Shown piece after piece: positions 1-8,347 of a stretch of DNA of 64,000 nt (positions within the stretch are counted from its first letter, which is position 1; the number at the start of each line of letters is the position of its first letter). Below the pieces are notes generated by a model, which saw nothing but the letters and a program-made list of their open reading frames with translations, was not told the origin of the DNA and made no database searches. Made by a program: the position numbers and the translations under genes. This DNA is from TMP-7 sp038212445 (GTDB taxonomy: Bacteria > Acidobacteriota > Terriglobia > Bryobacterales > Bryobacteraceae): contig JBBQUM010000029.1 of assembly GCA_038212445.1 (NCBI GenBank), positions 1-64,000 of the forward strand, in the 5' to 3' direction.

Positions 1-353
1 TCGGTCTTCATGCCCCGCGGCGGTCGCCAGGCCCTCTAAATATGCCGCGAAGCGCTTCTCCTGTGGACCTGGCGCAGAGAGTCTTGCGTCCACAAAACAA
101 TTCTACATCAAAATGTTTATTTTGTGACCCAGTAGTACTAGGAGCCCGTCGCGGAAGTGGTTCAGGCTGGAAAAGCAGGCCAGCCCTTTTCGCCCTTGGC
201 CAATCTCTGATTTCCAGAAGGGTGACAACGGGCGAAAACGGAGGCAGTCCCTGGCTTTCCGAATCGAGGATTTTCGTCATCCGCTGCCAGACTCTTTTGG
301 CTCTTCGACGTAGGAAACAGTTACAAATCCCCGCGCGCTGAGTCTCATCATCG
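1..353. other. Leading non-coding or unassigned stretch
   Basis: No gene can be supported here. An open frame of 99 codons at 42-341 (+) has no recognisable domain, no signal peptide, no clear ribosome-binding site and a composition typical of chance frames in GC-rich DNA. Long minus-strand frames that run into this stretch are antisense to the AsmA-like gene. It may be the upstream region of the gene at 354 or the tail of a neighbour outside the window. Confidence 0.5.
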
Positions 354-1970
354 ATGACAAGGGTGAAAAAGCGGTGGCTGATTGCCGCCATCGTGGCAGC
401 GGTGCTGGTGATCGGGGTGTTCATTGCTGCTTCGATAGCCGCGAGGAAATTCGAGCCGTATATCCGCACACAGGCCGAAGAGTATCTCCGCAAACGCTTC
501 GAGAGCGAAGTGGAGATCAAAGATCTGAAGATCCACTTGCCAGGATCCTCGCGGATCCGACTGCTTCTGACGCGGGGCAAGAACGCTTTGGCGAAAGTAG
601 AAGCCTCCGGGATCATCATGCGATACCGCGGCCGGAAGGACATCCCGCCGATGTTGGAGCTCGGAAAAGTGGAGTTCGGCGTGGATCTGGGGACTTTGTT
701 TGAAACGCCGAAGCACGTCCCGTTTGTCATCATCGAGGGCTTGCGTCTCCACGTTCCGCCCAAGGGCGAGCGCCCCCAGGCCGGTGGCGGTGATTCAAGC
801 TCGCAATCTGCGAGTGCGAACGTGATCATCGATCGCGTCGACATCGTGAATTCCCGGCTCGTGATTCTTCCCAAGGATGTGTCGAAGAAACCGCTCGACT
901 TTAACCTGACCAGTGTTCGTTTGGACTCCGCGGGTCGGAATACGGCGATGAAGTACAAGGCCGACCTCACGAATCCAAAGCCTCCGGGGCACATCCTGTC
1001 CGAAGGAACGTTTGGACCGTGGAACTCCGGCGAGCCGGGTGACACGCCGCTCGCGGGCGACTACACGTTCAAGAATGCGGACCTGGGAGTGTTCGATGCC
1101 ATAGCGGGCATCCTCGAGTCCACCGGGAAGTTCCAGGGGACTCTCGATGCGATCAACGCGAAAGGCGAGGCGACGGTGCCGGATTTCCGGCTTAAGATGT
1201 CGGGCAACCCCGTCCCGCTTTGGACACGCTTTGAAGTGGAAGTGGACGGCACTAACGGAAACACCGTTCTCAAGCCGGTGATTGCCCGGTTAGGCACAAC
1301 CGACTTCACCACTACCGGCGGGGTCATTCGCCACGAAGGAGAGCAGCAGAAGTCCATCAATCTGGTGGCGACGATGCCCCATGGCAACTTGCGGGATGTG
1401 CTGCGGCTGGCGATGAAGGGGCAGCCGTTTCTCGAGGGCACCATCGCGCTCAAAACCCGGATCGACATTCCGCCGCTGAGCAGCCGGGTAAAGGAAAAAC
1501 TGATTCTCGACGGTCAGTTCAAGGTGTCGTCAGGCCACTTCCTGCGGGCGAATATCCAGGATCAGATCGACAATTTCAGCCGCAAAGCGCAAGGGCGGCC
1601 GAACGATCAGCAGATCGATGAAGTGTTCAACGAGATGGTGGGTTCGTTTCGTCTGGAGAATCAGGTGATGACGATGCGGTCGCTGACCTTCGACATCCCG
1701 GGCGCTAACGTCAACCTTGCAGGAAACATGGACCTCCGGCAGGATGTCCTCGATTTTCATGGAGCATTGACGCTGAAGGCGCATGTGTCACAGACTATGA
1801 CCGGGTGGAAGCGCTGGGCGTTGAAGCCGGTGGATCCGTTCTTCGCCAAAAATGGAGCCGGGACGTTCCTGCACATTAAAGTGGTAGGTAGTTCAAAGGA
1901 GCCGAAGTTTGGGCTGGATCGCGGTGGGGGTAAGGACGAGCCGGAGACTGCGCAGGGCGGTCGCAAGTAG
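354..1970 (+). CDS. AsmA-like inner-membrane-anchored envelope protein
   Basis: This 538-aa protein opens with a basic stretch and one hydrophobic segment (about residues 8-28, WLIAAIVAAVLVIGVFIAAS). A long repetitive beta-rich periplasmic region follows, with recurrent ligand-like phrases such as NVNLAGNMDLRQDVLDFHG near residue 460. This layout matches the AsmA/DUF748/TamB-like group, proteins that span the periplasm and are implicated in outer-membrane lipid transport or assembly. The C-terminus is low-complexity and Gly/Lys-rich. The start is ATG 354. Its last 62 bases overlap the next gene in another frame, so the two are probably co-transcribed. Family placement is likely; the exact role is inference. 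Confidence 0.75.
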   Translation: MTRVKKRWLIAAIVAAVLVIGVFIAASIAARKFEPYIRTQAEEYLRKRFESEVEIKDLKIHLPGSSRIRLLLTRGKNALAKVEASGIIMRYRGRKDIPPMLELGKVEFGVDLGTLFETPKHVPFVIIEGLRLHVPPKGERPQAGGGDSSSQSASANVIIDRVDIVNSRLVILPKDVSKKPLDFNLTSVRLDSAGRNTAMKYKADLTNPKPPGHILSEGTFGPWNSGEPGDTPLAGDYTFKNADLGVFDAIAGILESTGKFQGTLDAINAKGEATVPDFRLKMSGNPVPLWTRFEVEVDGTNGNTVLKPVIARLGTTDFTTTGGVIRHEGEQQKSINLVATMPHGNLRDVLRLAMKGQPFLEGTIALKTRIDIPPLSSRVKEKLILDGQFKVSSGHFLRANIQDQIDNFSRKAQGRPNDQQIDEVFNEMVGSFRLENQVMTMRSLTFDIPGANVNLAGNMDLRQDVLDFHGALTLKAHVSQTMTGWKRWALKPVDPFFAKNGAGTFLHIKVVGSSKEPKFGLDRGGGKDEPETAQGGRK

Positions 1971-3483
1971 GGTTGCGTTCGCCGGGTTCATTTTGATGGC
2001 TGTGGGCCTGCCCGGGCAGCAGAAATGCGCGCCCTGCCACCCGCGGGAAGTTACGGCTTTTGCGGCGTCGCCGATGGGACGGTCGCTGAGCGATCCGGCG
2101 AAGCAGGCCGCAGGTAAGGTTGAACACCAAAAATCAGGCAGCCAGGTTTCCATCGGTCTGGTGCGCGGCGCCATGGAACACCGGCTCGACCACCGCGGAC
2201 TAACGGCGCGGCATGAGGTGGCCTACTCGGTGGGTGCGGGCCAGGTGGGCTACAGCTACCTTGTGCGGATAGGCGCGTACCTGTTCCAGTCGCCGGTCTC
2301 CTATTACACGCAAACGCATTCCTGGGATCTCACACCGGGATATGAAAGCGAATCCGTACTCGACTTCGATCATCCGGTGCTAAGCGGTTGTCTCTTCTGC
2401 CATACCGGGAGCGTGCGCTTTGCTCGGGGTTCGAAAAACCAGTATGAGAAGGACGCGCTCTCGCCGATTTCGTGCGAGCGATGCCACGACGCGAGCGAGG
2501 AACACATCAGGCGTCCGGTAGTGGGGACGATCCTCAATCCGGCGAAGCTGAAGGGCGCCGCGCGCGACAGTGTCTGCGAGCAGTGTCATCTCGAGGGTGA
2601 AACGCGGATCCTGAATCCGGGCGCGGACTGGTGGGATTTCAAGCCCGGTGCAGCGACGGAGCAAGTGTTTGCCACCTACGTTCGGAGCTTTTCAGACCGC
2701 CGTATTCCTGCCGTGAGCCAGGCGGAGCAGCTGCGGCAGAGTGCTTGTTCACGCGGGAGCGGCGGTAAGTTGTGGTGTGGGAGCTGTCACAATCCCCATG
2801 GAAAGCAGTTGGACACGCGCGAGGTCTGTTTGTCGTGCCATGCGAGCTTGTTCGCGTCGGCGAAGCATGCGCCGGCGGCGGAATGCAAGAGCTGTCACAT
2901 GCCTCCGCTGCGCGCGACTAACGTGGCGCATGCGGCGCTCACCGATCACCGGATTCCGCGACGGCCGGGACCGTCCCAGGCCAAGGCTGCATCGGAGCGT
3001 CCGCTGATTGCGTGGCGGGAGCCTGCCGCGAACGTACGCCAGCGCGATCTGGGATTGGCGTTCTATGAAGCTGGCGCGACGCATCAGGACTGGGCGGATC
3101 TCGAGCGCGGGTACAATCTGCTGAAGCCGCTGGCCGCGTCGTCCGCCGGCGATGTGGATGTCGAGGCGGCGTTGGGCAGCATGCTGGCCGGAATGGGCGA
3201 AGCGGACGCCGCGGTGGGCTACCTGGAGAAGGCCTGCCTGAGGTCACCAGATGACGCTCGGCTGCGTTTCCTTCTGGGCGCGGCGCTGGCCGGGCAAGGC
3301 CGCCTGCCGCGCGCCGCCACTGAGTTGGAGCAGGCGATTCGCCTCGATCCGTCGATGCAGGCGGCTTATGAGCAGTTGGCGGCAGTGTACGGACGCATGG
3401 GGAATGAGGCTATGCGGCGGCGGACCATCGACTCTTACCTGAAGTTCATGCCGGACAGCATCCGGTTCAGGCTCAAACGCTAG
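1909..3483 (+). CDS. Secreted multiheme c-type cytochrome with C-terminal TPR repeats
   Basis: The protein (524 aa) has seven CxxCH heme-attachment motifs: CAPCH (residues 40-44), then CLFCH, CERCH, CEQCH, CGSCH, CLSCH and CKSCH. This places it in the periplasmic multiheme cytochromes, broadly the cytochrome c554 type. A hydrophobic stretch at residues 19-35 can act as signal peptide or anchor. From about residue 380 the sequence is TPR-like (ERGYNLLKPLAASS, AAVGYLEKACLRSPDDARL, AATELEQAIRLDPSMQAAYE), a protein-interaction module. The TTG at 1909 is favoured because AAGGAG lies 7 bases upstream, inside the AsmA-like gene; a GTG at 1924 is the alternative. Likely role is electron transfer; donor and acceptor are unknown. 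Confidence 0.85.
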   Translation: MGWIAVGVRTSRRLRRAVASRVAFAGFILMAVGLPGQQKCAPCHPREVTAFAASPMGRSLSDPAKQAAGKVEHQKSGSQVSIGLVRGAMEHRLDHRGLTARHEVAYSVGAGQVGYSYLVRIGAYLFQSPVSYYTQTHSWDLTPGYESESVLDFDHPVLSGCLFCHTGSVRFARGSKNQYEKDALSPISCERCHDASEEHIRRPVVGTILNPAKLKGAARDSVCEQCHLEGETRILNPGADWWDFKPGAATEQVFATYVRSFSDRRIPAVSQAEQLRQSACSRGSGGKLWCGSCHNPHGKQLDTREVCLSCHASLFASAKHAPAAECKSCHMPPLRATNVAHAALTDHRIPRRPGPSQAKAASERPLIAWREPAANVRQRDLGLAFYEAGATHQDWADLERGYNLLKPLAASSAGDVDVEAALGSMLAGMGEADAAVGYLEKACLRSPDDARLRFLLGAALAGQGRLPRAATELEQAIRLDPSMQAAYEQLAAVYGRMGNEAMRRRTIDSYLKFMPDSIRFRLKR

Positions 3484-4199
3484 AGGGCGGCGCGTTTCCA
3501 GATGATGTCCCAACTCTCACGGCGCTCGACGAAGCCTGTGATGTGGCCTGCGGCATCGCGTTGGAAGACTTTCCGGAGCCGGGGTTGACCGGGCACGAAG
3601 AACAGATCGGCAACCTCCGCTTTCAGAGTTTCCGGCTTTCGCCCCGTACGCTGTCCGGTAAGATGGTCGCCTTCACGGCGGATCGTGTAGGTTACCTGCG
3701 GTGTAAGCCTGTACGTTCCCGCGTAGGCATCAAGCGCCGCCTGCGTGGGCGAGATCGAGGGGGGATCGTCACGCAGGGCGAGCACTTGCGCGGCAATGAG
3801 TTTCCATGCGCCGCCAGTCTCCTGCCAGGTATCGGTTTCGAGATAGCGGGCATGCAGAGTCTGTCCGAAATAGCCCTCGGTCTCCGCGACAACGTAGTTG
3901 ATAATAGCGGTGGTTCCGTGGACTTGCGCTGTGAATTTGGCGAGCGTGATGCGTCCCCAAATATCCTTGGGGAATGGTTTTAGGTCGTCCAGCAATTGAG
4001 CTTTGGTCTTGAGCGTTCCGTCTTCAGCCGCGTAAACGATGTTCGGGGCGATGTAGCGATCCCAAACGTCGACCTTGCCTTGGGGGATGGCGTCGAATAA
4101 CTCCTGGGATTGACGCTGCAGAACAGTTGCAACGGAGTCGCTGCCGGCCCACATGCAAGCAGGCAGCGCTGTGAAGAACACCGCGATCGGTAACCGCAT
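3480..4199 (-). CDS. Secreted NTF2-like (DUF4440/SnoaL-type) protein
   Basis: A 239-aa protein with an N-terminal signal sequence (MRLPIAVFFTALPACMWAG). Residues about 25-150 look like an NTF2/SnoaL fold of the DUF4440 kind: ATVLQRQSQELFDAI, a central WDRYIAPNIVYAAEDG strand pair, and the late phrase TDTWQETGGAWKLIAAQV, which is characteristic of that family. A beta-rich tail (residues 155-239) resembles the DUF3471-like domain often fused behind such proteins. Function is unknown; these folds bind small ligands or act as enzymes. Its stop overlaps the cytochrome stop by 4 bases tail to tail. It lies 15 bases downstream of the propeller gene and may share its transcript. Confidence 0.65.
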   Translation of the reverse strand: MRLPIAVFFTALPACMWAGSDSVATVLQRQSQELFDAIPQGKVDVWDRYIAPNIVYAAEDGTLKTKAQLLDDLKPFPKDIWGRITLAKFTAQVHGTTAIINYVVAETEGYFGQTLHARYLETDTWQETGGAWKLIAAQVLALRDDPPSISPTQAALDAYAGTYRLTPQVTYTIRREGDHLTGQRTGRKPETLKAEVADLFFVPGQPRLRKVFQRDAAGHITGFVERRESWDIIWKRAAL

Positions 4200-4214
4200 C
4201 GTTCTACGAGGATA

Positions 4215-5942
4215 TTACTTCAGGGTGACTTCAGCGCGGACGATCTCGCCATAGCGTACCGCCATGACGTGGAAGCGATTCGGCGCATCCCAATGGATCT
4301 GAGCCGCGGGCGGTAGCGAATCGTAGTAGGCGAGCGTCTGGCCGTCGACACACAATGCAGTCAGCGTCCGTGCGCCGGGACCGGTATAGGCGAGGTGCTC
4401 CCCGCCGGGCGCGAACGTCAGCCGTCCAGGGCGCACCACCGTCACGGGAAACTCGTGGATCTCGGTCTTGTCGCGGCGGATGACGAAGCGGTCGCCTTCC
4501 TCTGCCGCTGCCGCCACTGCGAGTGTCGCCTCACGCGCGAAGGTCACTCGCTCTTTGCCGGCCACAGGTGGCGTCGCTTGCACCAGCGTCAGGTCGGACG
4601 ACAGAAGAAAATGAGCTCCATCCACGTATTGGACAACTCGAGCACTCTCCAGGTCCACCACCGTCAGCCGGTTGACCGACACCTGCGGAAATTCCTCAAG
4701 CAAAGCGATGCGGCGGCCGTCGGCACTGAACCAGGGTTTGGCCGCCAGTTGCTGCGCCGGATATTCCACCATCACGCCGGGACCGGTTACAAAGAGCCGG
4801 CGCGGCAATTCGGCGGCGTAAGCGATGACCTTGCCGTCGGGGCTGAACGCAATCCCATGTGCGGTGTCGGCGGCATCGAAGGGACCCTCTTCTGTCATGC
4901 CGTTAAAGACATACCAGCGTCCTGCACGGCGCGTCATGTAGGCGAGACGCTTGCCGTCGGTGGTGAAGGTAAGTGCGTTGATCTCTGTCGCAGTCTTGAG
5001 TTCACGGCCGTTGAGCATGATGGTGTCGCACTTGGCGGAATGGCCCACGTAGGCGATTTGCGAACCGAAGCCAAAAATAATGCTGGCGCGATCGATTCGC
5101 TCGAACATCTTCTGCGCGGTGCCGTCCACCACCATTTGTTCGCCGAAAGGAGTCTTCTGAACAAAGTGATAATGCCGGCCGTCGGGCGATTCGTCTAAGA
5201 CTTGCTCGCCGGGCAGCGGTCCCAGGATGGTCTCACGAATGGCAGCGTTACGGGACGCGGTTGGCGGCACGTCCAGGGCCTGAATCAAAAGGGGACAGTC
5301 CGGCGCTTGAAGGTCGCGTATGAGGGCGCCCAGGACAGGGTCGGCGAGATCCTCGAGGCGAGCGTTCTTGCGTAATTCCGCGATCAGCGCGGGCACGGTC
5401 TTTTCACCGAGAGTGCGCGATTCGGCGAGTCGTTCCATCAGGGCGGTGGGAACGCGGTGTCTAAGCAGACCGCCGGTGGTGGGCTGCGCCGTAGGAACCG
5501 GATCGTCCGGCGTGTCGCTGAGCGTAGTGGACTCCGGGAGCGCAAAAATGAACATCTCAAGTTCGGACAACGCGCGGTCGCTTTGCGCCGGCGACGACAC
5601 CAGCCGTCTCGCAATGTGATGAATCGAAAGTAGATTGAGCGCGTCGGCGAGAACGTAATTCGAATATCCGCCTGATTTCCGGATTCGCTTCGCCAGATCG
5701 GCGTAAACCTGTAGCCGGGCCTCGATAGTCAGGCTGCGGACATCTTCTTCGTGCCGGATTCGCTCGTGCAACGAGAGCGCGAGTGGGGCAGGCGCCGCAT
5801 GCAGCGCGGGCCAGGGGTGTTCGTCCATCAAAGCGGCCAAGGCCGGCAGGGTTTGATCCCGCACAGCCAGCGTCCATCCGCCAGCGGGTTGCGCACTGGC
5901 AACGACGGACAGCAGAATCGTCAATAGCGCGGCTCGGAACAT
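4215..5942 (-). CDS. Secreted WD40-like (PD40) beta-propeller protein
   Basis: About 575 aa with a signal peptide (MFRAALLTILLSVVASAQ). The first 200 residues are helical and unassigned. From roughly residue 230 the sequence contains WD40-like/PD40 blades: TFTTDGKRLAYMTRRAGRW, IAFSPDGKVIAYAAELPRR, PWFSADGRRIALLEEF and LTFAPGGEHLAYTGPG. Such propellers resemble TolB and the non-catalytic parts of peptidase S9 proteins, but no catalytic triad or C-terminal hydrolase domain is present. Start may be ATG 5942 or the adjacent GTG 5945. The general fold is well supported; the function is not known. Confidence 0.65.
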   Translation of the reverse strand: MFRAALLTILLSVVASAQPAGGWTLAVRDQTLPALAALMDEHPWPALHAAPAPLALSLHERIRHEEDVRSLTIEARLQVYADLAKRIRKSGGYSNYVLADALNLLSIHHIARRLVSSPAQSDRALSELEMFIFALPESTTLSDTPDDPVPTAQPTTGGLLRHRVPTALMERLAESRTLGEKTVPALIAELRKNARLEDLADPVLGALIRDLQAPDCPLLIQALDVPPTASRNAAIRETILGPLPGEQVLDESPDGRHYHFVQKTPFGEQMVVDGTAQKMFERIDRASIIFGFGSQIAYVGHSAKCDTIMLNGRELKTATEINALTFTTDGKRLAYMTRRAGRWYVFNGMTEEGPFDAADTAHGIAFSPDGKVIAYAAELPRRLFVTGPGVMVEYPAQQLAAKPWFSADGRRIALLEEFPQVSVNRLTVVDLESARVVQYVDGAHFLLSSDLTLVQATPPVAGKERVTFAREATLAVAAAAEEGDRFVIRRDKTEIHEFPVTVVRPGRLTFAPGGEHLAYTGPGARTLTALCVDGQTLAYYDSLPPAAQIHWDAPNRFHVMAVRYGEIVRAEVTLK

Positions 5943-5984
5943 CACAGGTCAATCGGATGTTCCGAGCCTTAGCTTCACAGCAGA

Positions 5985-6818
5985 CTACCCGGCGACAGCG
6001 TATTGTGCCAGCGGCATCGCTGCGTTGCCGAAGGTGACTGTGTCGGTGCGCACCTTGTCCCAGTCACGGAATACAAAGCCCTGGGCGGCGAAGAAAGCCC
6101 GGATCCGGGTCGCGTCCCAACCCATAATGTCTTCGAGGATTGGAACGAGCACGCTGAGCGCGTCGTCGCTGAGCACTGTCCGGGCCGCGATCTGGTTGAT
6201 GAAGCGGTTCTCGGAGACGGCAATTGTCAGACCGCCCAGCCGGGCAACGTTCATCATCACGTGCACGTCAGAGCTGCCGTCGCCGACGTATACGATGCGG
6301 TCGTGGCTGAGCAGCAGGCGCGCCCGTAACTCCTCCAGAACTGCCACCTTACCGTAGCCGGCGGGCACTCGCTGGATCGAAGCCACTTCACCGCTGGTGG
6401 GGTGGTATTGGAACTGAGTGCCGAAGATGTGGTCGGCCGGGACGATACCCTCCAGGGCGGACTGTATGACCTCCTGAGGCGCGGCCGACAGCACGTAAAA
6501 CGAAAAGCAGCGGCCGTCGATGTTTTCAACGAGCTGTGATAGCAGCCGTATGTTCGCCTTGAGCCGGATCCGCTTGCCGACCTCAATCAGATGCTCACGG
6601 CGCACCCGGCGGTATTCCGGATCATGGAGGATCAGGTAGGCGAGTTCGCCGCCCTGTTGAATTAAATGGATTTTCGACAGCCCTTCAATGCGGCGGTCGA
6701 AATCGGTGATGCCGAGCAATTCGCTCAACACGATCCCCGAGTCGTTGAAACTCAGAGTTTGATCAAAATCGCTAACCAGAAGGTATTCCTTGCTGGAGTT
6801 GTTTGCCTCTCCTGACAT
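5985..6818 (-). CDS. HAD-superfamily phosphatase (HAD-IB, phosphoserine-phosphatase-like)
   Basis: A 277-aa protein with HAD motif I SDFDQTLS (Asp17 nucleophile, Asp19 acid/base), a Ser/Thr motif II at YVLSAAPQ, and motif IV VYVGDGSSDVHVM with the paired acidic residues that hold Mg2+. The cap sequence and the GDGSSD pattern are closest to the HAD-IB phosphoserine-phosphatase/UMH-like group. The open frame extends upstream to 7037, but that extension overlaps the YgjV-like gene. The ATG at 6818 begins a normal HAD N-terminus, so I use it. It lies 5 bases after the upstream gene's stop, suggesting translational coupling. Substrate unknown. Confidence 0.8.
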   Translation of the reverse strand: MSGEANNSSKEYLLVSDFDQTLSFNDSGIVLSELLGITDFDRRIEGLSKIHLIQQGGELAYLILHDPEYRRVRREHLIEVGKRIRLKANIRLLSQLVENIDGRCFSFYVLSAAPQEVIQSALEGIVPADHIFGTQFQYHPTSGEVASIQRVPAGYGKVAVLEELRARLLLSHDRIVYVGDGSSDVHVMMNVARLGGLTIAVSENRFINQIAARTVLSDDALSVLVPILEDIMGWDATRIRAFFAAQGFVFRDWDKVRTDTVTFGNAAMPLAQYAVAG

Positions 6819-6823
6819 TTGCA

Positions 6824-7054
6824 CTATTCTCCTTCTGAGGACGGGCGTACGCTCGGGGCGCGAAACATCGTGAACAGGGCCGCGACGGCGACGATCAGGT
6901 TGGCAGCGACGACGGGGGTCGCATGGAGGGCAAGTCCATACACGATCCAAAGGCAAGCAGCGGCGGCTTGGATGCTCCTCAAGGCTGCCTGCCGGCGGAA
7001 GAAGTAAGAAATCGAGAAGATCGCGGTGGCCAACCACCCAATCGCATCGAGCAT
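6824..7054 (-). CDS. YgjV-like small inner-membrane protein
   Basis: A 76-aa hydrophobic protein with about three membrane segments (AIGWLATAIFSISYFFRRQ, AAAACLWIVYGLALHA, ANLIVAVAALFTMFRA). This pattern, with SYFFRRQ and the short re-entrant spacing, matches the YgjV (Imp-YgjV) family of uncharacterised bacterial membrane proteins. I choose ATG 7054 because GGTGAGG sits just upstream; a longer frame starting near 7141 would run into the divergent GntR promoter. It probably forms a two-gene operon with the HAD phosphatase. Function unknown. Confidence 0.6.
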   Translation of the reverse strand: MLDAIGWLATAIFSISYFFRRQAALRSIQAAAACLWIVYGLALHATPVVAANLIVAVAALFTMFRAPSVRPSSEGE

Positions 7055-7098
7055 TTTGCGGGTCCTCACCAGTTGAGATGGAGACCGCTGGTCAAAAG

Positions 7099-7128
7099 TT
7101 GCCTTGTCAGGGATTAAAGCTGTAATAT
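7099..7128 (+). promoter_or_regulatory. Sigma70-like promoter of the GntR/LacI hybrid regulator
   Basis: TTGCCT at 7099-7104, an 18-base spacer, and TAATAT at 7123-7128. Transcription would be expected about 7 bases after the -10 element, essentially at the GTG start at 7135. No ribosome-binding site is visible, so the mRNA may be leaderless. Confidence 0.45.
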
Positions 7129-7134
7129 CAGCAT

Positions 7135-8247
7135 GTGCCACGCCGTACCTTTAGTGCCGAGCCCCATGCGCCGAAGTACCGGCAAGTGTATGAAACCTTG
7201 TCACAAGATATCCGTACCGGGCGCTATCAGGCAGGTCAAAAGTTCCCTAGTGAAGCGACGCTGGTTCAGCAATTCAAGACTTCCAGGATCACCGTTGGAC
7301 GGGCGATGCGGGAACTTGTGGATCGCGGACTCGTCGTACGGCGGGCAGGCTCAGGCACATACGTCCGCCCGGCCCCGTCACCTGAAACCGGATTGACCTT
7401 CGGTTTGCTGATCCCCGACCTCGGTAATACTGAGATCTTCGAGCCGATTTGCCGGGGAATTGCCGCTGCGCCGCGTGCCGGTGAGCACGCTCTCCTATGG
7501 GGACATGGCGGCACTGGCAAGGTTTCAATGGACACCGAGGCGCTCCAGTTGTGCGAGCAGTACATTGGCAGGCACGTTGCCGGGGTCTTCTTCGCGCCGC
7601 TCGAAGTAGGCGACGCACCGCACGAAACCAACCTCGAGATCGTGTCGCGACTGGAGGCGGCTCAGATCCCGATCATTTTGCTCGACCGCTGTGTCCTTCC
7701 TTTTCCGAATCGCAGCCCCCATGATCTGGTGGGCATCGACAATCGCCGGGCTGGTTTCATGGCGGGAGCGCACCTGCTGAACTTCGGTGTCGGGCATGTT
7801 TCGATGCTTGCCTACACTGGCGGCGCCCCCACGGTGGATGCGCGCGTTGCCGGATTTCGCGAAGCGCTGGTGTCGTTTGGGCGTTCGCTCGATCCGCACA
7901 GCGTCGTACGGCTGGACTCCATCGACGAAAAAAGCATCGGCTCGCTGCTTCTCGGCAGCAATCAGGGCTTCGTTTGCGCCAACGATCGCACTGCCGGACG
8001 GCTGATGCAGGTGCTCCACTCCCTCCACTGTTCAATTCCACAACAGGTGCGGATTGTTGGAATCGACGATGTGGAATACGCGAGTCTTATGCCGGTGCCG
8101 CTGACCACTGTCCATCAGCCCTGCCGCGCAATCGGCGAGGCGGCGATGAATGCCATGCTCGACCGGATTGCTCAACCCTCTGCGCACGTTCGCGACATTT
8201 TGCTCGAATGCAGGCTGATCGTTCGCGATTCGTGTGGAGCGAAGTAG
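7135..8247 (+). CDS. GntR-type HTH / LacI-type sensor transcriptional regulator (AraR-like architecture)
   Basis: A 370-aa regulator. Residues about 13-80 form a GntR winged helix (YRQVYETLSQDIRTGRY, FPSEATLVQQFKTSRITV, ELVDRGLVVRRAGSGTYV). Residues 87-365 form a periplasmic-binding-protein-like LacI sensor (TFGLLIPDLGNTEIF, GVFFAPLE, VGIDNRRAGFMAGAHLL, RIVGIDDVEYASLMPVPLTTV). This GntR-LacI fusion is the architecture of AraR-like repressors, which sense sugars or sugar acids. The start is GTG 7135; an ATG at 7133 is out of frame. No sugar-use genes adjoin it, so its target may be the unknown gene at 8348, the divergent YgjV/HAD pair, or something distant. Confidence 0.85.
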   Translation: MPRRTFSAEPHAPKYRQVYETLSQDIRTGRYQAGQKFPSEATLVQQFKTSRITVGRAMRELVDRGLVVRRAGSGTYVRPAPSPETGLTFGLLIPDLGNTEIFEPICRGIAAAPRAGEHALLWGHGGTGKVSMDTEALQLCEQYIGRHVAGVFFAPLEVGDAPHETNLEIVSRLEAAQIPIILLDRCVLPFPNRSPHDLVGIDNRRAGFMAGAHLLNFGVGHVSMLAYTGGAPTVDARVAGFREALVSFGRSLDPHSVVRLDSIDEKSIGSLLLGSNQGFVCANDRTAGRLMQVLHSLHCSIPQQVRIVGIDDVEYASLMPVPLTTVHQPCRAIGEAAMNAMLDRIAQPSAHVRDILLECRLIVRDSCGAK

Positions 8248-8295
8248 TCCTAGCGCGGCTAGCAGAACGACAGCGGGTAATGGTCCCCCGGTCTA

Positions 8296-8324
8296 TTGTT
8301 CAGTCGTGAGGTGCCGTCTATAAT
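8296..8324 (+). promoter_or_regulatory. Near-consensus sigma70 promoter for the unknown 200-aa gene
   Basis: TTGTTC at 8296-8301, a 17-base spacer, and a perfect TATAAT at 8319-8324. The predicted transcript would start near 8331 and give a leader of about 17 bases that includes AGAGGG just before the ATG at 8348. This is one of the strongest-looking promoters in the window and shows that the downstream gene is separately transcribed from the regulator. Confidence 0.6.
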
Positions 8325-8347
8325 CTCGTTTTCAAGAATACAGAGGG

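Noticed and set aside
42..341. Possible 99-aa plus-strand gene
   Set aside because: No recognisable content, no clear ribosome-binding site, and composition like a chance frame.
8..1045. Long minus-strand frame of 345 codons antisense to the AsmA-like gene
   Set aside because: No domain, no signal peptide, Arg/Ser-rich shadow composition; the plus-strand gene explains this DNA.
6819..7037. 73-residue N-terminal extension of the HAD phosphatase
   Set aside because: It overlaps the YgjV-like gene in another frame and is unlike HAD N-termini.
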